Below are positions 10,368 to 22,300 of a DNA stretch of 64,000 nucleotides, piece by piece (positions within the stretch are counted from its first letter, which is position 1; the number at the start of each line of letters is the position of its first letter). The notes under the pieces were generated by a model. The model worked only from the letters and a program-made list of their open reading frames with translations. It was not told the origin of the DNA and made no database searches. The position numbers and the translations under genes are program-made. Location of the stretch: positions 11,777,431 to 11,841,430 of the forward strand of contig NC_088322.1 of the NCBI RefSeq assembly GCF_910592395.1, in the 5' to 3' direction. Origin of the DNA: Lineus longissimus (taxonomy: Eukaryota; Nemertea; Pilidiophora; Heteronemertea; Lineidae).

Positions 10368-13300
10368 CTAAGACGAAAAATACATCAGACATATTGAGCT
10401 TGCTTAGTTTCTTACAACAACGTGTAAACCCATTATGACTGGGTACTGGTAAGAGTGTAGCTCCTGCTTCACTGACTTTGATCAGGACGGCCCAGAGTGG
10501 TTCTCATAGCATAGCAATGGAAGAAAATGGAATCCTCACCCTCGTGTTTCGTCCTGATCTCAATGGATCCAAAGCTGTAAGGACTGGTACCGAACTTGTT
10601 CACGCAGTTGGCGCGGAAGCGGTAGACGGAGTCTGGTTCCAGGCCCTGAATAAGCGCGCACTCGTTGATGGTGTGTGTTCCCAGCGTCCATTCTCGCGCA
10701 CCTGATAGAAGGAAGGTTAGAAAATGAGACTAAAGGCATACGACCCCCTCCCCAAATATTTTACTACATGACCTACGGTAAACGGGTTGGCCCAGTCACA
10801 ATCAAAATAGAGTTTTTATTAATGAATTGATTTGTTGTTTTTCTACATAGCGGATATCGCGCCACAATGCCTATAAAGAATAGATCGAATCTTTTATTAC
10901 AATATTTCCTCTTCTTGAAAATAATGGGATTGTATGGACTGCGCTATACCTGCTTTCCTGTAGTCCAGCCTATACGACAGGATGTGACCATTGCCATCGG
11001 TCTTTGGTTCCTCCCACATGACGAAAACTTCATGCGACGACACTGCGGTGACGACGGGGCGGCCTGGACGGGTCGGATGATCTGGAAGTGGGAAAAATGC
11101 GATGACCAATGCAGTAAAAGTACATTTCAATACTTGACTTGCCAATCTCAGCTCGACGCCGAACTGCAGCGCCACTCGCGGACAAAGATAGAACAACTCG
11201 ACATTTTTTTCACCGGTTTTCTTGCTGCACATGCGTACCAGCGTCATCTTTTGTTGATTTCCGCTGGTACGCATGCGCAGCGAGAAAACCGGTGAAAAAA
11301 ATGTCGAGTTGTTCTATCTTTGTCCGCGAGTGGCGCTGCAGTTCGGCGTCGAGCTGAGTTTGGCAAGTCAAGTATTGCAAATCGAGGAGTAAAAAGAGAT
11401 AGCGTTATCCCCCTGCAGTGTGATGGTTATTTGTTTTCTGCCGTTCTGTGTAAATGAACCTTCCTCATCCAGAATTCCTCCTCAAGCAGAACAGAAACTT
11501 TAGTGTGAACGTGCATGCGTAGGGGGATCGGGAAAGAACCAGCAACTTAGCAGTGATTCTAGTCTTTGTAGACATGATTTCTACGCCTACGTTTCTTTCC
11601 ACACGAAGAAAAAACACGACGGAAAACTCCTGCCCCTCAACTAGAGTAGCCCAGATTTACTCCAGTTTTGCAACCTACCTCCAATAGCCAGCCTAGCCTT
11701 GGTTACGATCCTCCCCAGTGGGTTCCTTGCTGTGCACTTATAAATGCCGCCATCAGTGGGCAAAGTATTTATCACAGTCAAGGAGGCTCTGCCGGTGTGG
11801 TGGTCGTAGCTCGTCCTCAACCTGTGGCCATCCCAGAGCGGCTCCTCGTTTCGGTACCAGTGGATGGATGGCGCTGGGTTGCCGTGAACCTGGCATGACA
11901 CGGTGATGTTTTGTCCGACATTAAAGCCCTTGTCGTGGAGGTTCTCTTTAAATACCAGAGGTTCGCCTCCTGAAAAAGGTTTCTTTCAATAATGACGTCG
12001 CAACAAGATCGTTAATTTTCGAATGTCTTTGGGTCGCTTATATAGGTTTTGTCAGACCGATGTTGTTTGTGACTGACTGAAGGTGGGAAGGATCTGTCCA
12101 TGATACGAAATCTCGAAAACCATGAGGGTTTTTAAATTTTACCGGAAAAACTTGACGGGGTGCATATTTGTGTTGGCCGAAATACCTCGATAGCTTTTTG
12201 AAAAGCTCTAAAACCTTTATTTCCATGAGTGTATATCACTTACAGATGACGATTTAGTACGGAACTGGTTACAGTTACTATGGCCAGAATCACGCGCTAG
12301 GTCATTGATACCGCATCGAAATAAAGGAAACACACTCACTCACTCTTGCAACTTGACACTGACTTCTATGTCATCTCTGCCACACAAATGAAACACAAGC
12401 AAATGTTCAATTTGTAAAACATACATGTTAATCAGTCATTTATTATTCTATTCTCCACCGCAATCTTTCTCTTTTATTATATAGTGCCGGTGTAACATCT
12501 GTGGTTGTTTCCCATGTGTCAGTGTTTCCAAACAATAGGCAGCTAGAGAGACCACGACTTTTCAATAGGGGGGATACACAGAAAAACTTGTCAATCTATT
12601 TTTGAGCGTTCCCAAACAATGAGGGGAAACACTCAAAAACAGAAACACTCAAAAACAGAAACACTCAAAAACATTACACCGGGTTCTGATTACTAGCATT
12701 TTAAAAAATATCATTGTCATCTGCCTTTTTCTCTTATTCGTGAAACAATGACTATCACCATCGATATCTGTCACCGGTCACGCAAGACTCAGGTCATAAT
12801 TATTACTAGTAACTCGTTATCCGACAGTTCATTTTGTTTTTGATAGATCCCATGGAATAATAAGGACAATAATTGAACCAACAACTGCAAAAAAACATCC
12901 GAAGAGCAAGCCAATAATAAATCCCCGGATGTATGGGACCGCATCAAGGAAGTTCTTCTCCCGATTAGAAAGATACAGCCGTTTATCTTGTTTGACCTTG
13001 AGAAGGTCATCCAGGGGGTCAGGGTGAACGCGAGGGGGCGCGTCGACTGATTTCGCAGACCCAGCGGATATTCGGCGAAGACGGTCTAAGTTCTCCCTAC
13101 TTATGTTCCCGACACTCCATGACATACTTCGCCTGTTCAATCTAGTTTTTGCTGGTTGCGTATGCTCATGATGCTCATTAGGTGGCGCCTTCGGTTGAAA
13201 CATGGGCGGGAACATGCTCAGTCTGCGCCGGATTCCACTCATTTTCGTGGAATGAGAGTTTTCTTTTTCCTCCGAATCAGAATCCGAAAACCCAAATATA

Positions 13301-16300
13301 GATTTCGTAACGGACAACAAACCCCGCACAGGAGATCGCGACCGCGGAATAGGAACTTTTGGCGCTGGTAGCTTAATTTTGATCTTTCGTTTCTTTTTTA
13401 TCACAATTTTCGACTCCCCCTCCACCTGAATTACGTTGGTTACATCGGGTTCTTGTAATACTTCTGTCCCGTCTGGCAGAGTTGAGAACATAGAACAAGG
13501 TCTATCATCACCGTCTACTTGACTTGGCCCGTCCCCGTTAGCCCCACCCAAAACTATTGTCGGGATAGATTGCCTGTGTCTATTAATAAACATGGGATTG
13601 TACGGTAACAACTCCTCTAGGACTTCGTCAATTATCTTTTCGCCATTTTCTTGATACCACGCGTCTCGCCGACACTCCACAAGATTAGGCAAATCTGACT
13701 GAGCAATTGGCTTAAAAGATATATCAGGCACATCTAAGGTATTTTGTTTTGAGTGCGATGTAACATGATCTCCAAAGCCCTTATCAATATTGCCCGCATG
13801 ACGGAGTCGAATCGGCACGTCAAGTGATACGGTATCATCGCTAGAAACTCTAGAATATCCTTCCAGTTTTAACTTCACTCGCTCTTTTGTTTCACGATTG
13901 TCGTCGTCATGCGCATGCTCTGACTCCGCACTGTCCTCCTCATCCTCAGATATTGTACGGAGTTGCCTTCGCAGTCGACCTTGACCTGGAACGTGTAGGA
14001 GGTCACTGACTTCTCTGTCAGTGTCATCGGATTGCATGAGATTCATTCTATTGCATTTAACTCAGCGCAATGTTCCTTTAATGGGTCATCGGTATATTAG
14101 TACGACTAGAATGATTTGTGTCTATGTCTAAGGAAAGGGCAGGAGCCATGCAAATTTAAATGTACTTTCCATAGGAAAAAGGGCAGCGTCTATGAAGGAC
14201 AACCTTTAGTTTTCACACCCAGAAGACAGATAACACACTACAGATAGCTACGTCACAGTCATGCAGTACGACTCGTTCCTTCGAGTCTGTTGAGAATAAT
14301 CCTATCATGCAGCTAACACATACATATCATTTAGGAGGTACCGTAATACCGCCCAAATATGGCTAAGGCCGCTTTGACGTACTATCGTCTTCGTAACTGT
14401 TGCTTCAGATAACTTTGTTGTTCAGTTCTCGTAAATCCGCTTAGAGGTCTTCACACCCCACCAGAAGACTACAATCCATGCAGGAACTACCTCATCTATG
14501 GTGCGCACGCATGCAGGAACTATCTACTGTGTGCGCACGCATGCATACCTGTCATGGCGGTCTTCTCACCAGCTATTTTAGATTTTCTGATTTTCTTCGG
14601 TTTTTGTCGATCAGATCGTGACCTCTTATAAATGTACGCCTCCACCGCTGCGAATTTTTCATCCAGTTCAGTTCTGTGTAATTTCTCTTTTAATTCCTTC
14701 AGTTTCGATTCGTCATGATGATGGCAGTGGGTGTGTGCGCCAGGATGGTAATGCCCCGCCCAGTCTTCCATAGGACATTCTCCCTCATCGTCCAAATCAA
14801 AATCGAAGTCGCCAGAATCGAACGATGACGTGTTATCGTCCGATGGCGCGATGGAACTGGCACGTGACGTCCCTGGAGTCAACACAATCCCGCAAGCCAA
14901 TGGCGGGAGTAAGCCTTGTGGTCCACCGATAGACGGTGATATTGGTGAAAATGGTGCCCTGTCCTTTGAGATATCCGCGTCCCCAGGTAGCATAATCCTG
15001 GGCACGTCTTGTAGAATGCTTGTTATTGGACGCTGGTAGACAATAGTACGGACAAGGTTCAGTTGGCGCTGGAAAGAAAAAGGCGTCAAATTTAAAGTAT
15101 TGTGGGAAAATTTGTTAGTAAAAAATATCGTTCGTCTTTTTTATCTCCAAAATGTCACCGGGACCCAATTTTAATGGAAGGGAGGTAAACCGATTCGATC
15201 TCTTATATTACAGCCACAAAGGCATAATGCCTAGGTATCAGATGAAAAACGTCCTCTGCCCCCCCCCCCCCCCCAACATTGGTATCATCTAAACCGTTGA
15301 TACAGAATTAAAATCAAATTCTTAAATGTACACATAACAACAAGTTTCGGACTAGAAAAATCGATTGAAACATTTTCGCATTATTAGAACATTTAAACAG
15401 ATGGGGCCAACCGGTGAGACATACAAATCAATGGTCTGTTTTAGTTCCTTTGGATTCTCTATTACGTTAAAGCGTTCGTGTTAATTGCATTTGGTTGTAT
15501 ATATAGGTAGCATAAAATGACAATGTGTCCTAGATTTGTTCTGAATAAAAATATTAGTTGCCTACTCCCAGGAACTTACCAAGTTCCAACCAGTATAGCA
15601 TATTAAACTTCATGAACACACACAAACTGTATCATTACAGCCGATATAAACACAAATATGTCCTTCGAGTGGCAATCTGCAATCCCATTAAGACCTCTCT
15701 GCATTGTGATTTCAATGATATATGAAATTCATAATTGGATTCAAGTAAGTATTATTTTGTTTACCTCAAACTTTCGTCTTGTTGAGTAGATCTTGAGCCT
15801 GTCTACGGGCAGCCGGAGTCCCTGGCCGCGATGGTCTGCCAAGCGGATGAACGGGTGGTTCAGGCAGTCCGAAGCTGTCGGGCGACCACTGAATAGTATA
15901 AGAAGAAGGAAAAGTACGGTAAATATTTAGCGTTAAACCGGCGCTACTGATATCAAAACTGGTATAACTACATCTGTATGATGCTTTATAGCTCCAGTCT
16001 ATAATCTACTTTAACAAAAGAAGATGAATGCGCAAAGATATCCTCGGGATAGGACTTGTATCAAACCCGAACTAGATGAAAATATACTTGCCTTGAATCT
16101 AACGTATACCATGTATCATGTTCACATCAGTACAGCCCTCCACTACAGCTGGCAGCGTACAACTGCAAGCATTGGTGCTAATGATTTGATGGACTGTGCA
16201 TGAAACCAGTATGCAGCTGTTAGGCCTATTTCATAAGGCCTATTCAATTCCACCTATAAGGCATGAACGATATGCTGGTTCCCCCTGACGATTAGTCACA

Positions 16301-19300
16301 CTTTTAATTAATATAATAATCAATAATTTAGATTAAGGTCGTCCTTGGAGTAATCAGGTCTCTGATATCTAATTACCCTGAGGGCAGGCGTAAGGTTGTC
16401 CCTTTAAAGGAGGACTATAGGCAGGAGGAGAGGGACTAATTCAGCCATCTTCAAGTGAATAGTACACATAGTAAGGGCCCTTGGTCATGTCAGACTTAGC
16501 ACTAAATACATCACTCGTACAAGGGTGAATCATTTTGACCTACTGTAAGATGTATATACCCCTATATGCGGCGTTGTGTAACTTTATCTTGCCTGCCTGG
16601 CTGCTGCCTACATTGAACTATAAGATACTAGGAGCGAATATTAAGTTACCGTGGGTCAATATCCAACAAAGAAGCAATGAAGTTCTTCGCAACATCTGTT
16701 ATATCATCGAAAGCCTGGTTTTTAAACGACCATCGGCACTCCCTGACGTTGGTCAATGTCTGACGGTCGTTACTGTCATGGAATGGTGAGATGCCACTTA
16801 AACTGGAAAAGACAGAGACAAATGTTAAAGATATTGTATTTCCAGCTACTTGTCAAAGAAATTACTGGGAGGTTCCTATATATCGTTTTCACAAGTCTGA
16901 TTTTGATCTGTTGTTTCGGGCATTTCGCATGCACAGTTCCGTTAGCTGGATGGCAGATTCAATTATGCTTCCAGCTGCTGCGAATCCCCGCGCACAGGTG
17001 GGATGGACGTTATGTAATGTGTTTTCAGAAAGCTACGTGGCATTTATTCAGCTATGGCTATCGGGAAAAGAGATGGTCCTCTGATAACTGCAGAAGTGCC
17101 TTGGGCAGTGAAATATGCTTAAAACTTTACTTACAGAATGTATGTGAGTACTCCGATATGCCAGCAATCTGTAGCGAAGGTGACAGGTTCGCCCTTCACT
17201 ACCTCCGGCGCCACAAACTCTGGTGTGCCATAGTTGATCCTCGTCTCCCGTTCGTGATATGTCTTTCTCGCACAGCCGAAGTCGATCAATTTGATGTCTG
17301 TTGAACCGTGCTTCGTGAAGTACAAGTTTTCAGGCTGGAAATAAACAGTATACGACCTTTAGAGAATATAATTGACGGCCACAGCGTTATCTGTAATCAT
17401 GACCCCTACAGTTGCCAATGCAGAACAGACAAAAACAAGTATCATCCACACATAAAAAGAAAAAGAATTTTCAACATCAATCCATGTTACTACAGCCAAT
17501 GCATCGAAAATGCGAACGTTTAGGTAATGGTAACCTGAAGCCTCAGGCCATCACGTTTTAGACCATCTTCAGCCCCCCATAAAGTGTTGACATGGCCCAA
17601 ATTCAATAACAGGAAATTTTGGAGGGTATGGAGAGGCGGAGAGTGGTATTTCACCCAAACAATACACCTTCAAATCATAGACGGAATAGAACTGAATGTA
17701 ACTATTGATCCAATTTTGCGGTGTAACACACAAAAACGAAATAACTTTGATGTTGAGACAAAATTCGAAGATTTTACAGCCGGATGCACTCAAGGTCTTT
17801 CAACTAAATGAGACCAATCCATTTTATCAAAATAGCCAATGAACAGATTAATGGTCGTGCCCCCGGAAAACTATTCCTCATTTCTATCATCCAAATGCCA
17901 CACTCCTTTCGAATGAAGATACTCCACTGCCGCGAGAAGTTTGAGATAAAGATGCATTTCATTCCTTCCTTAATATACAAATACATGTACAACATTCCTT
18001 TCGAAAGTAGATGCCAAGTCCTCTACTGCCTCTATAAGCTAAGATGTTTGAAATAAAAAATGATTTTCCATTCCTTACCTTAATATCTAAATGCAACACT
18101 CCTTTCGAATGTATATACTCGACTGCCTCTAAAAGTTGTTTGATATAAAATGCTATGTCATTCTCCGTTATGGAATCTAATTCCGTCAAGTGGTCGAGAA
18201 GTTCTGGGCCGGTAATGCTGTAGTCGGGTTAAGGAGTACAGTCATATTATAATTCCCATTTGTTTTAGGCCTAGTTGGTTCGGTCTGTGCGATGATATAT
18301 TCTATAGCTTAATTTCATAAACATGATAAAATCTTACAAATAATTTTGTATTCATGTATGACCTAATAATGTGTTAACGGCAAGTTAGATTGTATAAAAG
18401 ACATACCATGTAATACAATCGAACCAGCATGCACTTGAAACAGGTCTTATGAATCATCTGGGTCAGCCTACTCCTTCAAAATACAGTATGTCCTTGAGAA
18501 TGGGATTCGATCAGTTACACGCAGTGTTTTCCGCTCACTCCATGCGTTGGCCACAAACTAAACATTGCTCGTCAGCCGAATTTAGTTAGAAGAACAAAAA
18601 CAAATGCTTTGCTTTCAAATTCAAATTTGCAAGGGATACAGTTCCAGGACCAACACCAACTTCTTATTCGACTCAAATGCATCATGCAGCAACTCGATGT
18701 GCGGGTGAGACAACTCGGCCATGGCGTCAAATTCCTGCTTCAAGTCATTCCTGTGGTCTTTGTCTCTGGCCCGCAGGAACTTGGCCGCGAACACGTTGTG
18801 AGTGCACTTCTCGATGACCCTTCGGACCACGCCGCAGCTGCCGCGGCCGATCTCTTCAAGGACATGGTAGACGTCGGATACGTTGGACAGCTTGATTTCT
18901 ATATCAACAAGTGGTGGTTTTTCTGAAAATATATGGTGTCAAGGTGATGTTGATATTTGGAAAGTTTAGCCAGAGTTCCACTTCCGCAGTGTTTAGGAAA
19001 GCAAACCTAGCAATGAAATTACGCCGAAAGCCGCCACAGATTTCTTGTTAAACGGCTGTATCGTAATGAGGCCTTGCAGAGGGGAAATTATATTTCAATC
19101 AAATAGCAATCTGTACAAAAATAGGTATTAGTAAATGTTGCTTGTGAAATTGCTTTACATTTTTTATTCATAATTTGTTTCTCGAACGGAGGCAGAGTAA
19201 AATTTGTGTGAACTTTTGTTTCGGTGGATGTTGATGACTGATGATTGATTGTACACGTCAATGTAGTCCTGCACAACAACACAAGTCAGTATATATTTGT

Positions 19301-22300
19301 TATTTTGTTTATTTTCAAACTCACCTTCGATATGTAAAGATGCTGTACAATGCACCTTCCCAGCAATGTTCTCAGCCACACATATAAACATTCCCTCATC
19401 ACGACTGATAGCGCCATCTATATCCAGCGACCAGTAATCATATTCAGTATGCTTGACCTTCACCCTGGCCGAATGGGCCAATGGGTGCCAATCTTTGAAG
19501 AACTTGACCTCTGGGTAGGGTAAACCGTCCACACGGCATTCCATCCTTCCGGCAGTCCAGACCCGAAGGTTCAGATCTTTCAGGGGTTCAAGAAAAACCG
19601 GTGGATCTGAAAGAAAATAATTCAATATTTCTTGGGTTCATCACGATATTAATTGTGTAACTGTGCAACACATTTACTTCGAAGAGGTAGTTAACCTATT
19701 AGATCTGTGTACATTGAATAATTAGTACAGTCGACATCAGGAACATGCAGTTAGGTTACACAAGGTGGCACGATACTCTTCAGGAAAAACGCCTATGCAT
19801 TTGATTAATATCTTTCTTTACATTCGGAGATCTAATTAACTCTGATATAGAGGCAAAATCCGTTAAAAACCTATCTTCTCAAAAATAGCCCCAACAAGAG
19901 CGGCATATTCATGTGCCTATATTGAAACTTTCGCTTGAAATGACTTGCAATCTGAACGCCCACACAGCAAGATAGATAAGGATAGATTTAACTATGTGAT
20001 TATGGAGAGAAACAACGTACCTGCGAGCTCCAGCCTGATGTACCTGGTAGCAGTTCCTTCTGTGTTCTCGGCGAATATCTTGTACGTACCCACATCTGAC
20101 TTTTGCATAGCGTCGATCTCAAGCGTACACAGGCCATTGGCTGTGACGTAAACGTTGAATCTTCCACCTAAAATAACAACATTGTGATAAAAATACGCGT
20201 TGACAGTCATGAAAACATCATCTACTTGAGTCTTTACCTGCTCAGCAAGTAAAGACTTTGAATCTCAAAGTCATATTTTAAATCTCGTATAGTCAGGTTT
20301 TAAATCTCGAACTTTTGAATTTCGAATTTCGGAGCCTTCGGGTTTTCGTAGACCTTTGACAAAATATCACCCACCTAATTCAAGTTTCTCGCCATCTTTG
20401 TACCACATGAGTTTTGGTTCAGGATAACCCGAGATGGTACACGAGATCTTAACCGGCTGCTCCTTCACACCGTATACAGTGTCGTCGTAGTCGCCTACGA
20501 ATTCCGGCGCAGCATCTATAAAAAGCAGAACACGCAGATTGACAACAGGGGTCGCAAAGGAAAAACCACCCTTCTGCAAATAAGGTCGTCGAGCTTTCGA
20601 AAAACCTGATAAAAATGCAAATATGTACCCTTAAACGGTTTTCGCGGTGCGCGTAGTACATACGTCGACTTTATAAAGATGAGGCGTCACAGAAATCTTG
20701 CCCAATTACCTTGCATTATACAATACGTTAAAAACATATCTTAAAGTTTAACTTACGCCCTCTGTGAAAACCAGGACCGAGATATTTCCTCGTGTAGGCA
20801 GGAGAAGCTGATCCACGCCCAGTATCTGAAAGGCACAACGACATCACAGTATGGGACCGATTAACGTTCTCAGATAATCTCTTTTCTCTTCCTCTACTTT
20901 CCTAAGGATGACTCCTGTCTCAAAACGAGTTGTTTTTCTTTACGGGAGGTAATTCAATTTGCCGTTTTATCACAAAACATGACCACAACTTTCTCGCAAA
21001 GCGGAAAAGAGAATTTTAGAAAATTAAACCAATTCTGATAAACTTTTTGCTCGAGTCACTCGTTCATATACAATATCAAACATATTTACGGTCGAAGTCT
21101 TATTTAGATGGATTCGCCAAGAAGCACCATCAAACCAGGTCATTTTAGCTCCTACACGAAACTCGTCCGCTGACTGTTAAAGCTTTACGCACCTGCTTTC
21201 CTATACTTCATAACCGGCAACGAGGGATCACTCACGCCGTACTCATTCTGTGCCCTGACTCGGTACAAATAGTCTCTATCGGGAAGCAGATCCTTGATAA
21301 CGTAGGACGTGTCCCTGATGTCTCCGGCAAGTTTTCTCCACTCATTGCCCGATTGGTCCCTGACTTCGATGATGTAGGTATAAGGCTTTGCCTGGTACCG
21401 TGAGAGGCTTGTAGGAAGGCGTGGAGCCCTCCAGGAGATCTTAGCAGTGTCCGGCCCAAGCTCTAGTAGGAATGGTTTCTCAAGGATAGCCTCTGGCAAA
21501 GCTGAAAATAGAATAAAACACTACTACATGTACAAAATGTATAACAGAAGCTAAGATATGAACTTTTTCTATTCAAATTTCCATACTCTATCAGGAGCTG
21601 TCTCGACTTCAACTTACAGAGTAATTGCTTCTTTGTTTCAATGGAACCATTACAGACATAGCGCCGTTGTTCTCTGGGTGTTATTCTCATACGCCGCAAT
21701 GTTCCTAGTTGACAACTTACCGAATCTCTTAGGTAGTGTAGCATGTCTGGAAGGATCACTAATCCCGTACTCATTCTGAGCCCGAACTCTGAAGCTATAC
21801 TCATGCTCCGGGCTCACGTCCTTCATGAGGACAGACGTCTCGGGATGTCCTTTCACCATCGGCCTCCAGACTGTGCTCTTGCCCTCCCGCATCTCGAGGA
21901 TGTAGGTTACCTTCGTTCCCGGCACAGATGGGGGTGGGCGTACGGCATTCCACGACACGCGCACAGTCTCTATCGAGACCTCTGTTATTTCTGGGCAGTC
22001 TGGTGGTGTTCTTGGGATGTAATCAGCTGAAATGACGTAATATCTATGTAGGAATGTCGAAGTATCATAGAATATCAAAAAAGTAGTAGCAACAGACAGT
22101 GAACTCGTGGTGATCAATTGACCGGTGTTAGGTCGGTAAAAGAGCATATAAACGTGTCTGGTTGGACATGCCTGAGCTTGAGTACGAAACAACGAATCAG
22201 ATGGGATCCGATACTGGTATTCGGATATTAGAGAGTTTTCGCAAACTCCCCGATATGTCAACGCGAATGCCTATCCCATTGTTTGACATCGAGAGGTCGA

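Larger units (their letters stand above)
12040..12690 (+). repeat. dispersed repeat, copy 2
   Basis: Diverged second copy of the repeat at 1920-2440, in the same orientation with the same two blocks. It lies downstream of the alternative terminal exon and contains the candidate poly(A) signals for that exon, so it may supply part of a 3' UTR. Confidence 0.6.

Noticed and set aside
15259-15274. Run of 16 C
   Set aside because: A simple homopolymer in an intron and a likely sequencing weak point; it carries no further signal.
16650-17334. Apparent one-base frameshift between the third and fourth exons of kinase 1
   Set aside because: Recounting the bases across 16800-16802 gave the missing nucleotide; the join reads TYILLSGISPF without any shift.
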